From assembly GCF_029269835.1 (NCBI RefSeq), contig NZ_JARJBB010000014.1:1-64000 (forward strand): a DNA stretch of 64,000 nt. The letters run 5' to 3'. The first letter of the stretch is position 1. Each line of letters starts with the position of its first letter. This DNA comes from Streptomyces tropicalis. Lineage in GTDB: Bacteria > Actinomycetota > Actinomycetes > Streptomycetales > Streptomycetaceae. Below the pieces are notes generated by a model that was not told the DNA's origin, searched no databases, and saw only the letters and a list, made by a program, of their open reading frames with translations. Shown here piece by piece: positions 35,957 through 44,949 of the stretch. A program made the translations under genes and the position numbers.

Positions 35957-37114
35957 TTACGGCAGGTTGCGGGCCATCACGATCCGCTGGACCTGGTTGG
36001 TGCCTTCGTAGATCTGCGTGATCTTCGCGTCGCGCATCATGCGCTCCACCGGGTAGTCGCGGGTGTAGCCGTAGCCGCCGAGGAGCTGGACCGCGTCCGT
36101 GGTGACCTCCATCGCCACGTCCGAGGCGAAGCACTTGGCCGCGGCGCCCTGGAAGGTGAGGTCGGCGTCGCCGCGCTCGGACTTGGCCGCGGCCGCGTAG
36201 GTGAGCTGACGGGCCGCCTCGATCTTCATGGCCATGTCGGCGAGCATGAACTGGATGCCCTGGAAGTCGGCGATCGGCTTGCCGAACTGCTTGCGCTCGC
36301 GGACGTAGCCCTTGGCGTAGTCGAGGGCGCCCTGGGCGATGCCGAGGGCCTGGGCCGCGATGGTGATGCGGGTGTGGTCCAGGGTCTTCATGGCGGTCGC
36401 GAAGCCGGTGCCCTCGGCGCCGATCATGCGGTCGGCGGGGATGCGCACGTTGTCGAGGTAGACCTCGCGGGTCGGGCTGCCCTTGATGCCGAGCTTCTTC
36501 TCCGGGGCGCCGAAGGAGACGCCCTCGTCGGACTTCTCCACGACGAAGGCGGAGATGCCCCTGGAGCGCTTCTCCGGGTCGGTGACCGCCATCACCGTGT
36601 AGTACTCCGAGACGCCCGCGTTCGTGATCCAGCGCTTCACGCCGTTGAGGACCCAGAAGTCGCCGTCGCGGACGGCCTTGGTCTTCATGCCCGCCGCGTC
36701 GGAACCGGCGTCCGGCTCGGACAGGCAGTACGAGAACATCCCGTCGCCCTTGGCGAGCGGCGTCATGTACTTCTTCTTCAGCTCCTCGGAGCCGGAGAGG
36801 ATCACCGGCAGGGAGCCCAGCTTGTTCACCGCGGGGATCAGGGAGGAGGAGGCGCAGACACGGGCGACCTCCTCGATGACGATCACCGTGGCGAGGGCGT
36901 CGGCGCCCGCGCCGCCGTACTCCTCGGGGACGTGCACGGCGTGCAGGTCGCCCGCGACCAGCGCGTCGAGCGCCTCCTGCGGGAACCGTGCCTCCTCGTC
37001 CACCGCGGCGGCGTGGGGCGCGATCTTCGCCTCGGCCAGCGAGCGGACGGCGTCGCGGAGCATGTCGTGCTCCTCGGACGGGCGGTACAGGTCGAAGTCA
37101 GCCGATCCGGCCAA
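35957..37114 (-). CDS. Acyl-CoA dehydrogenase
   Basis: This is a 385-residue flavoenzyme that oxidises acyl-CoA to 2-enoyl-CoA, passing electrons to ETF. All family regions are present: CLSEPDAGSDAAGMKT, FWVLNGVKRWITNAG, RKQFGKPIADFQGIQFMLADMAMKIEAARQ (described by its ends) and the C-terminal MMRDAKITQIYEGTNQVQR, in which the Glu of YEGTNQ is the usual catalytic base. It is closest to short-chain/butyryl-type enzymes. Chain length is uncertain. It is monocistronic and divergent from the sugar dehydrogenase gene. Confidence 0.95.
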   Translation of the reverse strand: MAGSADFDLYRPSEEHDMLRDAVRSLAEAKIAPHAAAVDEEARFPQEALDALVAGDLHAVHVPEEYGGAGADALATVIVIEEVARVCASSSLIPAVNKLGSLPVILSGSEELKKKYMTPLAKGDGMFSYCLSEPDAGSDAAGMKTKAVRDGDFWVLNGVKRWITNAGVSEYYTVMAVTDPEKRSRGISAFVVEKSDEGVSFGAPEKKLGIKGSPTREVYLDNVRIPADRMIGAEGTGFATAMKTLDHTRITIAAQALGIAQGALDYAKGYVRERKQFGKPIADFQGIQFMLADMAMKIEAARQLTYAAAAKSERGDADLTFQGAAAKCFASDVAMEVTTDAVQLLGGYGYTRDYPVERMMRDAKITQIYEGTNQVQRIVMARNLP

Positions 37115-37260
37115 GGTCTCTCACGCTCCAATGACGACGCACTGCATATCGCTAATTACCGTTAAGTAACTCGAATTTTAGGGGGCCGCCCACGCCTGTG
37201 ACACGTGAGCTTGGCGACAGCGGGAGAATTGCCCGGCGAAGGGCTCCGGCAACCCCCGGC

Positions 37261-37303
37261 TATGCTCGACCACCGCATCACCATCGTCCCTCCTGGAGCA
37301 TCC
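37261..37303 (+). promoter_or_regulatory. -10 and RBS of the sugar dehydrogenase gene
   Basis: TATGCT at 37261-37266 is a good -10. It precedes a short leader with TGGAG about 6 bases before the ATG at 37304. The -35 is not obvious. Confidence 0.4.
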
Positions 37304-38647
37304 ATGAGCCTCAAGATCACCGTGATCGGCACCGGCTATCTCGGCGCGACGCACGCCGCGGCCATGGCCGAGCTCGGGTTCGAGGTGCTGGGACTCGACG
37401 TGGTCCCCGAGAAGATCGAGATGCTCCAGCGGGGCGAGGTCCCGATGTACGAGCCCGGTCTGGAGGACCTGCTGCGCCGGCACGTGGCGGGCATCGAGGG
37501 CTCCACCGGGCGGCTGCGCTTCACCATGGACTTCGCCGAGGTGGCCGCGTTCGGCGACATCCACTTCGTCTGCGTGAACACTCCGCAGAAGCACGGCGAG
37601 TACGCCTGCGACATGTCCTACGTGGAGTCCGCGATCGCCTCGCTCGCCCCGCACCTGACCGGCCCCGCCCTGGTCGTCGGCAAGTCCACCGTGCCGGTCG
37701 GCTCGGCGGACCGGCTGGCCCGCACGATCGCGGAGCTCGCGCCCGCCGGCGAGGAGGTGGAGCTGGCGTGGAACCCGGAGTTCCTGCGCGAGGGCTTCGC
37801 CGTCGAGGACACCCTGCACCCGGACCGGATCGTGGTCGGCGTGCGCAGCGGGCACGCCGAGAAGCTGCTGCGCGAGGTGTACGCGACGCCGGTCGGCGAG
37901 GGCTCCCCCTTCGTGGTGACCGACTTCCCGACGGCCGAGCTGGTGAAGACCTCGGCCAACTCCTTCCTCGCGACCAAGATCTCCTTCATCAACGCGATGG
38001 CGGAGGTCTGCGAGGCGGCCGGCGGCGACGTCGCCGGGCTGGCGGAGGCGATCGGGTACGACGACCGGATCGGCCGGAAGTTCCTGCGGGCCGGCATCGG
38101 CTTCGGCGGCGGCTGCCTGCCCAAGGACATCCGGGCGTTCATGGCGCGCGCCGGTGAGCTGGGCGCCGACCAGGCGCTGACGTTCCTGCGCGAGATCGAC
38201 TCCATCAACATGCGCCAGCGCGGCCAGATGGTGGAGCTGGCGCGGGAGGCGCTGGGCGGGGGCTCCTTCCTCGGCAAGCGGGTCGCGGTGCTCGGGGCGA
38301 GCTTCAAGCCCGACTCGGACGACGTGCGCGACTCGCCGGCGCTGAACGTGGCCGGCCAGATACACCTCCAGGGCGGGCAGGTCACGGTCTACGACCCCAA
38401 GGGCATGGAGAACGCGCGCCGGGTCTTCCCGACGCTCGGCTACGCCGGCTCCGCGCTGGAGGCGGTCCGGGGCGCCGATGTCGTCCTGCACCTGACGGAG
38501 TGGCGCGAGTTCCGCGAGCTGGACCCGGCGGCGCTGGGCGAGGTCGCGGCGCGGCGGCTGGTGCTCGACGGGCGCAACGCGCTCGACCCGGAGCTGTGGC
38601 GGCGGGCCGGCTGGACGTACCGGGCGATGGGCCGCCCGACCGCCTGA
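37304..38647 (+). CDS. UDP-glucose/GDP-mannose 6-dehydrogenase
   Basis: This is a 447-residue NAD-dependent dehydrogenase that oxidises a nucleotide sugar twice to the uronic acid. The Rossmann start is ITVIGTGYLGATHAAAMAELG (described as GTGYLG near residue 8). ELVKTSANSFLATKISFINAM and GIGFGGGCLPKD follow, with catalytic Cys271, then the C-terminal SFKPDSDDVRDSPALNVA. UDP-glucose is the most likely substrate. It is placed next to the cell-envelope genes, so its product may feed wall or capsule polymers. I chose the ATG at 37304 over an in-frame extension to 37205. Confidence 0.92.
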   Translation: MSLKITVIGTGYLGATHAAAMAELGFEVLGLDVVPEKIEMLQRGEVPMYEPGLEDLLRRHVAGIEGSTGRLRFTMDFAEVAAFGDIHFVCVNTPQKHGEYACDMSYVESAIASLAPHLTGPALVVGKSTVPVGSADRLARTIAELAPAGEEVELAWNPEFLREGFAVEDTLHPDRIVVGVRSGHAEKLLREVYATPVGEGSPFVVTDFPTAELVKTSANSFLATKISFINAMAEVCEAAGGDVAGLAEAIGYDDRIGRKFLRAGIGFGGGCLPKDIRAFMARAGELGADQALTFLREIDSINMRQRGQMVELAREALGGGSFLGKRVAVLGASFKPDSDDVRDSPALNVAGQIHLQGGQVTVYDPKGMENARRVFPTLGYAGSALEAVRGADVVLHLTEWREFRELDPAALGEVAARRLVLDGRNALDPELWRRAGWTYRAMGRPTA

Positions 38648-38708
38648 CGCGGGCGCTTCCGGCCCCGCCCCGCACGCCCGGGCACAGCGGGGCGCACCGT
38701 GCACGAGG

Positions 38709-38747
38709 ACGCCGGTTCGGCCGAGGCTCAGTCGGCCGAACCGGCGT
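38709..38747. terminator. Bidirectional terminator
   Basis: A perfect 16-bp stem (ACGCCGGTTCGGCCGA with TCGGCCGAACCGGCGT) has a 7-nt loop. It lies between the convergent sugar dehydrogenase and CGNR genes. Confidence 0.85.
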
Positions 38748-38801
38748 CTGCACGCATTCTGCACCACGGGACCGTCGCACGGTCCCGGAACGCCTGCCGG
38801 G

Positions 38802-39308
38802 TCAGGGCTGCTTCGCCCGGTACCGGCGCATCTTGGCGCGCGCCCCGCACACCTGCATCGAGCACCAGCGGCTGCGGCCGGCCGGGCTGCGGTCGTAGTA
38901 GGCCCAGTGGCAGTCGGCGGCCTCGCACGCCTTCAGCCGGTGCCAGGTGCCCGCGACGAGTCCTCCGGCGACGGCTGCCGCGATCCGGGAGGCCAGCGGG
39001 GCCCGGTCGGCCGGGGCGAGAGCGGCGGACCCGTCCCGTTCGTCGACGGTGACCAGCAGGGGTGCCCGGGCGAGGAGGGTGCCGAGCGGGGTCACGGCGC
39101 GGTGCGGGGGGTGGCCGGCGTGGGCGAGCAGGGCGGCGCGCAGGGCCTCGCGCAGGTCGCGCGCCGCGGGCACCTCGGTCTCGGAGATGCCGAGGGCCTC
39201 CCGGCCGGCGGCGGTGCCGAGGGAGTCGGTGCCCGTCTCGATGTCGAGGGTGTTCACCAGGGACTCCACCAGCGCCAGCGCCCCGGGTGCGGGCGTTCGC
39301 TCACTCAT
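38802..39308 (-). CDS. CGNR zinc-finger (ABATE-type) protein
   Basis: This is a 168-residue protein with an N-terminal ABATE domain and a C-terminal treble-clef-like zinc finger: CEAADCHWAYYD, then RWCSMQVCGARAKMRRYRAKQ, where CGNR is replaced by CGAR. Such proteins are suspected stress-linked transcription factors. Function here is unknown. It is divergent from the VOC gene, with a 125-base promoter region between them that contains TACCTG/TACCGT hexamers. Confidence 0.85.
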   Translation of the reverse strand: MSERTPAPGALALVESLVNTLDIETGTDSLGTAAGREALGISETEVPAARDLREALRAALLAHAGHPPHRAVTPLGTLLARAPLLVTVDERDGSAALAPADRAPLASRIAAAVAGGLVAGTWHRLKACEAADCHWAYYDRSPAGRSRWCSMQVCGARAKMRRYRAKQP

Positions 39309-39433
39309 ACCGGCGACCGTACCCCGCCTCTTCGCTTGCGGCGTTACCTGCTCTGGGGGAGCATGCGGTAAGCGTTACCGTCATATCGTCTTCACGGGTA
39401 ACCGGCGGTGCCGGACCCGTCAGGGAGGAAGTC

Positions 39434-39793
39434 ATGGCTCTCGCCGCACTGGGTGCCGTCGTGCTGGACTGCCCCGACCCGGCCGCGCTGGCCGGTTTCT
39501 ACGCCGAGGTGCTCGGCGGGACCGTCGAGGACCGGGGCGACTGGGTGGACCTCAAGGTGCCCGGTGCCACGCCGCTGGCCTTCCAGGCGGCGCCGGGGTA
39601 CGTCCCGCCGCGCTGGCCCGACGCGGACGCCTCGCAGCAGTTCCACCTCGACCTCGCCGTCGACGACCTCGACGAGGCCGAGCACCGCGTGCTCGCACTG
39701 GGGGCGAAGCCGCTGGACGCCGACGACCGGGAGCGGAGCTTCCGGGTGTACGCGGACCCGGCGGGGCATCCGTTCTGCCTGTGCGCCTGCTGA
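39434..39793 (+). CDS. VOC (glyoxalase-fold) family protein
   Basis: This is a 119-residue single-domain vicinal-oxygen-chelate protein of the glyoxalase_6 type. Landmarks are VVLDCPDPAALAGFYAEVLGG, then QFHLDLAVDDLDEAEHRVLALGA and RVYADPAGHPFCLC. The metal-ligand positions are partly kept (His in QFHLDLA). Many such small proteins are of unknown function or act in antibiotic binding. The ATG at 39434 has GGGAGGA at good spacing. Confidence 0.85.
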   Translation: MALAALGAVVLDCPDPAALAGFYAEVLGGTVEDRGDWVDLKVPGATPLAFQAAPGYVPPRWPDADASQQFHLDLAVDDLDEAEHRVLALGAKPLDADDRERSFRVYADPAGHPFCLCAC

Positions 39794-39814
39794 TCTGCCC
39801 GTGCGCCTGCTGAC
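39775..39814 (+). repeat. 20-bp tandem duplication at the VOC stop codon
   Basis: CTGCCTGTGCGCCTGCTGAT (39775-39794) is followed directly by CTGCCCGTGCGCCTGCTGAC, with two differences. The first copy contains the TGA that ends the VOC gene, so the second copy places another TGA in frame nearby. Confidence 0.6.
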
Positions 39815-39942
39815 CCGTGCCGCCGGCGGGCGGGTGGTGCCGGCGGCCGGGTCCGTGGGCGGGTGCGGCAGGGCCCGGGCACGCGGCGGGGCGACCGGTC
39901 GCGCCGGCCGCCCCGTCCCCCTCCCGCCCGCCGCCGGGCCGG

Positions 39943-41130
39943 TCAGCCGTCGAGCTCGTCGATGGTGGCGTTCGACGGGCCGCGGGTGGCCTGCAGCCCG
40001 CGGGCCACGTCCTCGGCGGCACCGAGGACACGTACCGCGTTCTTCCAGGTCAGCTTGGCCAGGTCCGCCCGGGACCAGCCGCGGTCCAGCAGCTCGGCCA
40101 GCAGGTTCGGGTAGCCGGAGACGTCGTCCAGGCCGTCCGGGGTGAAGGCGGTGCCGTCGTAGTCGCCGCCGATGCCGAGGTGGTCGATGCCCGCGACCTC
40201 GCGCATGTGGTCGAGGTGGTCGGCGACCGTGGACGCCGTGGCGACCGGGCGGGGGGTGCGCTCCTCGAACGCCCGGTGGACCTTCATGGCCTCGGGGGTG
40301 GTGTCGAGGTGGTGGAAGCCGTGGGCGCGCATGTTCTCGTCCGCGGCGGCCGTCCAGTCGACGGCGGCCTGGAGCACGAACTTCGGCACGAACGTCACCA
40401 TGGCCACGCCGCCGTTGGCGGGCAGCCGCTCCAGCACGTCGTCGGGGATGTTGCGGGGGTGGTCGCAGACGGCCCGGGACGAGGAGTGGGAGAAGATCAC
40501 CGGCGCGGACGTCGCGTCCAGCGCGTCCCGCATGGTCGTCGCCGCCACGTGGGACAGGTCGACGAGCATGCCGAGCCGGTTCATCTCCCGGACCACCTCG
40601 CGGCCGAACCGGGACAGGCCGCCGGCCGCGGGCTCGTCGGTGGCCGAGTCCGCCCAGGCCACGTTGTCGTTGTGGGTGAGCGTCATGTAGCGGACGCCGA
40701 GCGCGTACAGGCCGCGCAGGGTGCCCAGGGAGTTGGCGATGGAGTGGCCGCCCTCGGCGCCCATGAGGGAGGCGATCCGGCCGTCGCGGCGGGCCGCCTC
40801 CATGTCCGCGGCGGTCCGGGCGGGCGCCAGGTCGGCCGGGTAGCGGTCCAGCAGCTGCCGTACGCAGTCGATCTGCTCCAGGGTGGCCGGCACCGGCTCG
40901 GGCAGGTCGGCGGGCACGTACACCGACCAGAACTGCGCGCCGACGCCGCCGCTGCGCAGGCGCGGGAGGTCGGTGTGCAGGTGCTCGTGCTGGTGGGTGG
41001 CGATGTCGAGGGCGTCGAGGTCGTACCGGGCGTGGGCGCGCAGGGCCCACGGCAGGTCGTTGTGTCCGTCGACGACCGGGAACTCGGCGAGCAGCTCCCG
41101 CACGGCGTCCAGGGAGTCCATCGCGCTCAC
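39943..41130 (-). CDS. Membrane dipeptidase (peptidase M19)
   Basis: This is a 395-residue zinc dipeptidase of the renal-dipeptidase family, hydrolysing dipeptides including those with a D-residue. Landmarks are the metal-site DGHNDLPWALR, MGAEGGHSIANSLG, LTHNDNVAWADS, VDLSHVAATTMRDAL, FSHSSSRAVCDHPRN and IGGDYDG. No signal peptide is seen, so the enzyme is probably cytoplasmic. The start GTG at 41130 overlaps the purE stop (GTGA). It is the third gene of the purK-purE unit, although there is no obvious metabolic link. Confidence 0.92.
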   Translation of the reverse strand: MSAMDSLDAVRELLAEFPVVDGHNDLPWALRAHARYDLDALDIATHQHEHLHTDLPRLRSGGVGAQFWSVYVPADLPEPVPATLEQIDCVRQLLDRYPADLAPARTAADMEAARRDGRIASLMGAEGGHSIANSLGTLRGLYALGVRYMTLTHNDNVAWADSATDEPAAGGLSRFGREVVREMNRLGMLVDLSHVAATTMRDALDATSAPVIFSHSSSRAVCDHPRNIPDDVLERLPANGGVAMVTFVPKFVLQAAVDWTAAADENMRAHGFHHLDTTPEAMKVHRAFEERTPRPVATASTVADHLDHMREVAGIDHLGIGGDYDGTAFTPDGLDDVSGYPNLLAELLDRGWSRADLAKLTWKNAVRVLGAAEDVARGLQATRGPSNATIDELDG

Positions 41131-41690
41131 TTCCCGAACCCGAAGCTGCCGGAGCCCTCGACCTTGGTGCGCAGCCGCTTGCCCTTCTCGGTGGCCTGGT
41201 CGTTGAGCTCGTGCTGGAACTCCCGCATCCGGCCGAGCAGTTCCTCGTCGTGGGTGGCGAGGATCCGGGCGGCGAGCAGTCCGGCGTTGCGGGCGCCGGC
41301 GACGGACACGGTCGCCACGGGGACGCCGGCCGGCATCTGCACGATGGACAGCAGCGAGTCCATGCCGTCGAGGTACTTCAGCGGGACCGGGACGCCGATG
41401 ACCGGGAGCGGGGTGACGGAGGCGAGCATGCCGGGCAGGTGGGCGGCGCCGCCGGCCCCCGCGATGATCGCCTTGAGCCCGCGCTCGGCGGCCTGCTCGC
41501 CGTACGTGATCATCTCGCGCGGCATGCGGTGCGCGGAGACCACGTCGACCTCGTACGCGATCTCGAACTCGTCCAGGGCCTTGGCCGCGGCCTCCATGAC
41601 GGGCCAGTCGGAGTCCGACCCCATGACGATGCCGACCGACGGGGCGGGGCGCGTGCCGGCGCCGGTGGAGGGGCGGTGGGCGGGGCTCAT
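41127..41690 (-). CDS. purE: N5-carboxyaminoimidazole ribonucleotide mutase
   Basis: PurE class I moves the carboxyl group of N5-CAIR to carbon 4, giving CAIR in purine synthesis. The 187 residues carry GIVMGSDSDWPVMEAA, VVSAHRMPREMITYGEQA with the active-site His, and GAGGAAHLPGMLAS. A 20-residue low-complexity N-terminus precedes the domain. The ATG at 41690 overlaps the purK stop (ATGA), so translation is coupled to purK. The C-terminal tail EGSGSFGFGK is unusual but not disruptive. Confidence 0.96.
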   Translation of the reverse strand: MSPAHRPSTGAGTRPAPSVGIVMGSDSDWPVMEAAAKALDEFEIAYEVDVVSAHRMPREMITYGEQAAERGLKAIIAGAGGAAHLPGMLASVTPLPVIGVPVPLKYLDGMDSLLSIVQMPAGVPVATVSVAGARNAGLLAARILATHDEELLGRMREFQHELNDQATEKGKRLRTKVEGSGSFGFGK

Positions 41691-42826
41691 TCGGTGATGG
41701 TGCCTCTCAGGTAGCCGGCAGCGTGACGGGCGCGCTCCAGCACGTCGTCGAGGTCGTCGCCGTAGGTGTTGACGTGTCCGACCTTCCGGCCGGGCTTCAC
41801 GTCCTTGCCGTACATGTGGATCTTGAGCTGGGGGTCCCGGGCCATGCAGTGCAGGTACGCGGAGTACATGTCGGGGAAGTCGCCGCCGAGGACGTTGACC
41901 ATGACGGTCCACGGGGCGCGCGGGCGCGGGTCGCCCAGCGGCAGGTCGAGGACCGCGCGGACGTGGTTGGCGAACTGGGAGGTGACCGCGCCGTCCATCG
42001 ACCAGTGGCCGGAGTTGTGCGGGCGCATCGCCAGCTCGTTGACGAGGACGCGGCCGTCGCGGGTCTGGAACAGCTCCACGGCCAGGTGGCCGACGACGCC
42101 GAGCTCGCCGGCGATGCGCAGCGCCATCTCCTCGGCGTGCAGCGCGAGGTCCTCGTCGAGGTCGGGGGCGGGCGCGATCACGGTGTCGCAGACCCCGTCG
42201 ACCTGCCGGGACTCGACCACCGGGTAGGCCACGGCCTGGCCGTGCGGGGAGCGCACCACGTTCGCGGCGAGCTCGCGCACGTAGTCGACCTTCTCCTCGG
42301 CGAGGACCGGGACGCCGGCGCGGAACGGCTCGGCGGCCTCCTCGGCGGAGCCGACGACCCACACGCCCTTGCCGTCGTAGCCGCCGCGGACGGTCTTGAG
42401 GACGACGGGGAAGCCGTCGCCCTCGGCCGCGAACGCGGCGACGTCCTGCGGGTCGGCCACGATGCGGTGCCGGGGGCAGGGGACGCCGATCGCGTCGAGC
42501 CTGGCCCGCATCACGCCCTTGTCCTGGGCGTGCACGAGCGCGTCGGGGCCGGGGCGCACGGGGATGCCGTCCGCCTCCAGGGCCCGTAGGTGCTCGGTGG
42601 GCACGTGCTCGTGATCGAAGGTGATCACGTCGCAGCCCCGTGCGAAGGCGCGCAGCGTGTCCAGGTCGCGGTAGTCGCCGATGACGACGTCGCTCACGAC
42701 CTGCGCCGCGGAGTCCTGGGGAGTGTCACTGAGGAGCTTGAACCTGATGCCCAGCGGGATGCCCGACTCGTGTGTCATACGAGCGAGCTGGCCACCGCCG
42801 ACCATGCCGACTACCGGGAACGTCAC
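41687..42826 (-). CDS. purK: N5-carboxyaminoimidazole ribonucleotide synthase
   Basis: PurK is an ATP-grasp enzyme that makes N5-CAIR from AIR, bicarbonate and ATP. The 379 residues begin VVGMVGGGQLARMTHESG and contain VVLKTVRGGYDGKGVWVV and NELAMRPHNSGHWSMDG. The GTG at 42826 is the likely start: TACCCT ends 6 bases before it, suggesting a leaderless message. It leads a purK-purE-dipeptidase operon with two 4-nt overlaps. Confidence 0.96.
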   Translation of the reverse strand: MTFPVVGMVGGGQLARMTHESGIPLGIRFKLLSDTPQDSAAQVVSDVVIGDYRDLDTLRAFARGCDVITFDHEHVPTEHLRALEADGIPVRPGPDALVHAQDKGVMRARLDAIGVPCPRHRIVADPQDVAAFAAEGDGFPVVLKTVRGGYDGKGVWVVGSAEEAAEPFRAGVPVLAEEKVDYVRELAANVVRSPHGQAVAYPVVESRQVDGVCDTVIAPAPDLDEDLALHAEEMALRIAGELGVVGHLAVELFQTRDGRVLVNELAMRPHNSGHWSMDGAVTSQFANHVRAVLDLPLGDPRPRAPWTVMVNVLGGDFPDMYSAYLHCMARDPQLKIHMYGKDVKPGRKVGHVNTYGDDLDDVLERARHAAGYLRGTITE

Positions 42827-43035
42827 GCCCCCAGGGTATCGGCCGCGCCACCGGGGCCGGATTCCGCGCCCTCGGTGCGCGTCCCCGCCCCGTGTTTCCG
42901 GGCCTTCTTGCCGGTCCTTTCCCGGACTCTTCCCGATCCGTTGCCCGCCGGGAGCCCGGTCCGCAGGCGCGGGGCCGGGCCGCTGGTTAGCATGGCGGGG
43001 TTGACGAAACCGACCGGACGGGGGCCTTCACGACC

Positions 43036-43578
43036 ATGGGACGTTCCTCGGCGCTTCGACCGGCGCCCGCGACGCCCCGCAGTGCCCTGAGGAGGCGTGT
43101 CGACCGGCTCTGGCGTGAGATGGCCAAGTTCGGCGCGGTGGGCGGAGCGGGACTCCTGGTCAATCTGCTCGTCTTCAACCTGGTCCGGCACGTGACCGGC
43201 CTGCAGGTGGTACGGGCGAGTGTGATCGCGACGATCGTGGCGATCGTCTTCAACTACATCGGTTTCCGGTACTGGACCTACCGCGACCGCGACAAGAGCG
43301 GCCGCACCAGGGAACTGGGCCTGTTCCTGCTGTTCAGCGTCATCGGCCTGGTGATCGAGAACGGCGTGCTCTACCTGGCGACGTACGGCTTCGGCTGGGA
43401 CAGCCCGCTGCAGAGCAACGTCTTCAAGTTCCTCGGCATCGGCGTGGCGACCCTGTTCCGCTTCTGGTCCTACCGGAGCTGGGTGTTCCGCACGCTGCCG
43501 GCCCGCGCGGCCGTGGCGGACGCGGAGTCGATCCTCGAGGCGGAGTCCGGCCGGCCGCGGCCGCGGGCCTACCGCTGA
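43036..43578 (+). CDS. GtrA family membrane protein
   Basis: This is a 180-residue GtrA-type protein with four membrane helices (FGAVGGAGLLVNLLVFNLV; VRASVIATIVAIVFNYIGF; LGLFLLFSVIGLVIENGVLYL; NVFKFLGIGVATLFRFWSY). It has the typical NYIGFRYWTYRD and FRFWSYRSWVF motifs. GtrA proteins are thought to flip undecaprenyl-linked sugars for envelope polymers. A TTAGCAT hexamer lies upstream of the start, and a G-rich RBS precedes the ATG. It is divergent from purK. Confidence 0.88.
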   Translation: MGRSSALRPAPATPRSALRRRVDRLWREMAKFGAVGGAGLLVNLLVFNLVRHVTGLQVVRASVIATIVAIVFNYIGFRYWTYRDRDKSGRTRELGLFLLFSVIGLVIENGVLYLATYGFGWDSPLQSNVFKFLGIGVATLFRFWSYRSWVFRTLPARAAVADAESILEAESGRPRPRAYR

Positions 43579-43649
43579 CGCCTCTGGCCGGCGCCTGCCG
43601 CTGACCCCCGCTCCTCCCTCCCCGCCGCCGCGCGATCGGGGCCGGCGGA

Positions 43650-44921
43650 TCAGCGGACCATGGGCCGGTCCTCCGCGAGACGCCGCGAGGGCGGGGTGCG
43701 GGACAGGAAGAGCCCGAACACCGGGGGCTGGGCCTGGAGCAGCTCCAGGCGGCCGCCGTCGGCCTCCGCGAGGTCGCGGGCGACGGCCAGGCCGATGCCC
43801 GTGGAGTTCCGGCCGCTGATCGTGCGCTCGAAGATCCGGGCGCCGAGGTCGGCGGGGACGCCGGGACCCTCGTCGGTGACCTCCACGACCGCCTGGTTCC
43901 CGGTCACACGGGTGCGCAGCGCGACCGTGCCGCCCCCGTGCATGAGCGAGTTCTCGATCAGCGCGGCCAGCACCTGCGCGACCGCGCCGGGCGTGCCGAC
44001 GGCCTGCAGGTGCCGCTTGCCCGAGCTGACCACCGCGCGGCCGACGCTGCGGTAGGCGGGGCGCCACTCGGCGAGCTGCTGCTGGATGACCTCGTCCAGG
44101 TCGAAGGAGACGGCGGAGCCGGTGCGCGGATCCCGGGAGTTCGTGAGCAGGCGCTCCACCACGTCGGTGAGGCGCTCGACCTGGGTCAGCGCCACGTTCG
44201 CCTCGTCCTTCACCGTGTCCGGGTCGTCGGTGAGGGTGATCTCCTCCAGCCGCATCGACAGCGCCGTCAGCGGGGTGCGCAGCTGGTGGGAGGCGTCGGC
44301 GGCCAGCCGCCGCTCCGCGGTGAGCATGCGGCCGATGCGCTCGGCGGAGGAGTCCAGGACGTCGGCGACCCGGTCCAGTTCCGGAACGCCGTAGCGCTTG
44401 TGGCGGGGACGGGGGTCGCCCGAGCCGAGGCGCTCGGCGGTCTGGGCGAGGTCGGTCAGCGGGGAGGCGAGCCGGTTGGCCTGGCGGATCGCGAGCAGCA
44501 CCGCGGCGACCACCGCGAGCAGCGCCACCAGCCCGATGATCAGCAGCGTCCGCCCGACCTCGCGGGTCACCGTGGAGCGCGGCTCCTCGACGGTGACCGT
44601 CTCGCCCTGCTCGCCCCGGGCCGTGGAGCGGATCACCTCGCCGGACGGCTTCCGCCCGACCTCGATGACCCGTTCGCCGGGGATCCGGATCACGGCGTAG
44701 GGGCTGTCGGTGACCTGCTCCTTGAGGATCTGCGCGTTGACGGTCTCCGCGCCGAGCAGCCGGCTGTCGACGATGCTGGCCAGCCGCAGCGCCTCGGAGT
44801 CGACCCGCTCCTGGGCGCTGTTGCTGATCGTCCGGGTCTCCACGATCACCAGGGAGACACCGAAGACGGCGATCACCACGAGCACCACGGCGAGCGTGGA
44901 CTGGATCAGTCGGCGGCGCAT
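43650..44921 (-). CDS. Two-component sensor histidine kinase
   Basis: This is a 423-residue membrane histidine kinase. TM1 (about 8-28, TLAVVLVVIAVFGVSLVIVE) and TM2 (about 115-137, LLIIGLVALLAVVAAVLLAI) flank an extracellular sensor of about 85 residues. HAMP follows, then HisKA with DASHQLRTPLTALSMRLEEI and the phospho-His, and HATPase_c with IENSLMHGGGTV, VTDEGPGVPADLG and GRNSTGIGLAVARDLAEADG. It lies 28 bases downstream of the response-regulator gene. Signal unknown. Confidence 0.93.
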   Translation of the reverse strand: MRRRLIQSTLAVVLVVIAVFGVSLVIVETRTISNSAQERVDSEALRLASIVDSRLLGAETVNAQILKEQVTDSPYAVIRIPGERVIEVGRKPSGEVIRSTARGEQGETVTVEEPRSTVTREVGRTLLIIGLVALLAVVAAVLLAIRQANRLASPLTDLAQTAERLGSGDPRPRHKRYGVPELDRVADVLDSSAERIGRMLTAERRLAADASHQLRTPLTALSMRLEEITLTDDPDTVKDEANVALTQVERLTDVVERLLTNSRDPRTGSAVSFDLDEVIQQQLAEWRPAYRSVGRAVVSSGKRHLQAVGTPGAVAQVLAALIENSLMHGGGTVALRTRVTGNQAVVEVTDEGPGVPADLGARIFERTISGRNSTGIGLAVARDLAEADGGRLELLQAQPPVFGLFLSRTPPSRRLAEDRPMVR

Positions 44922-44949
44922 GTCCTCTTACCTGCCGGGCCCCGGGGAC

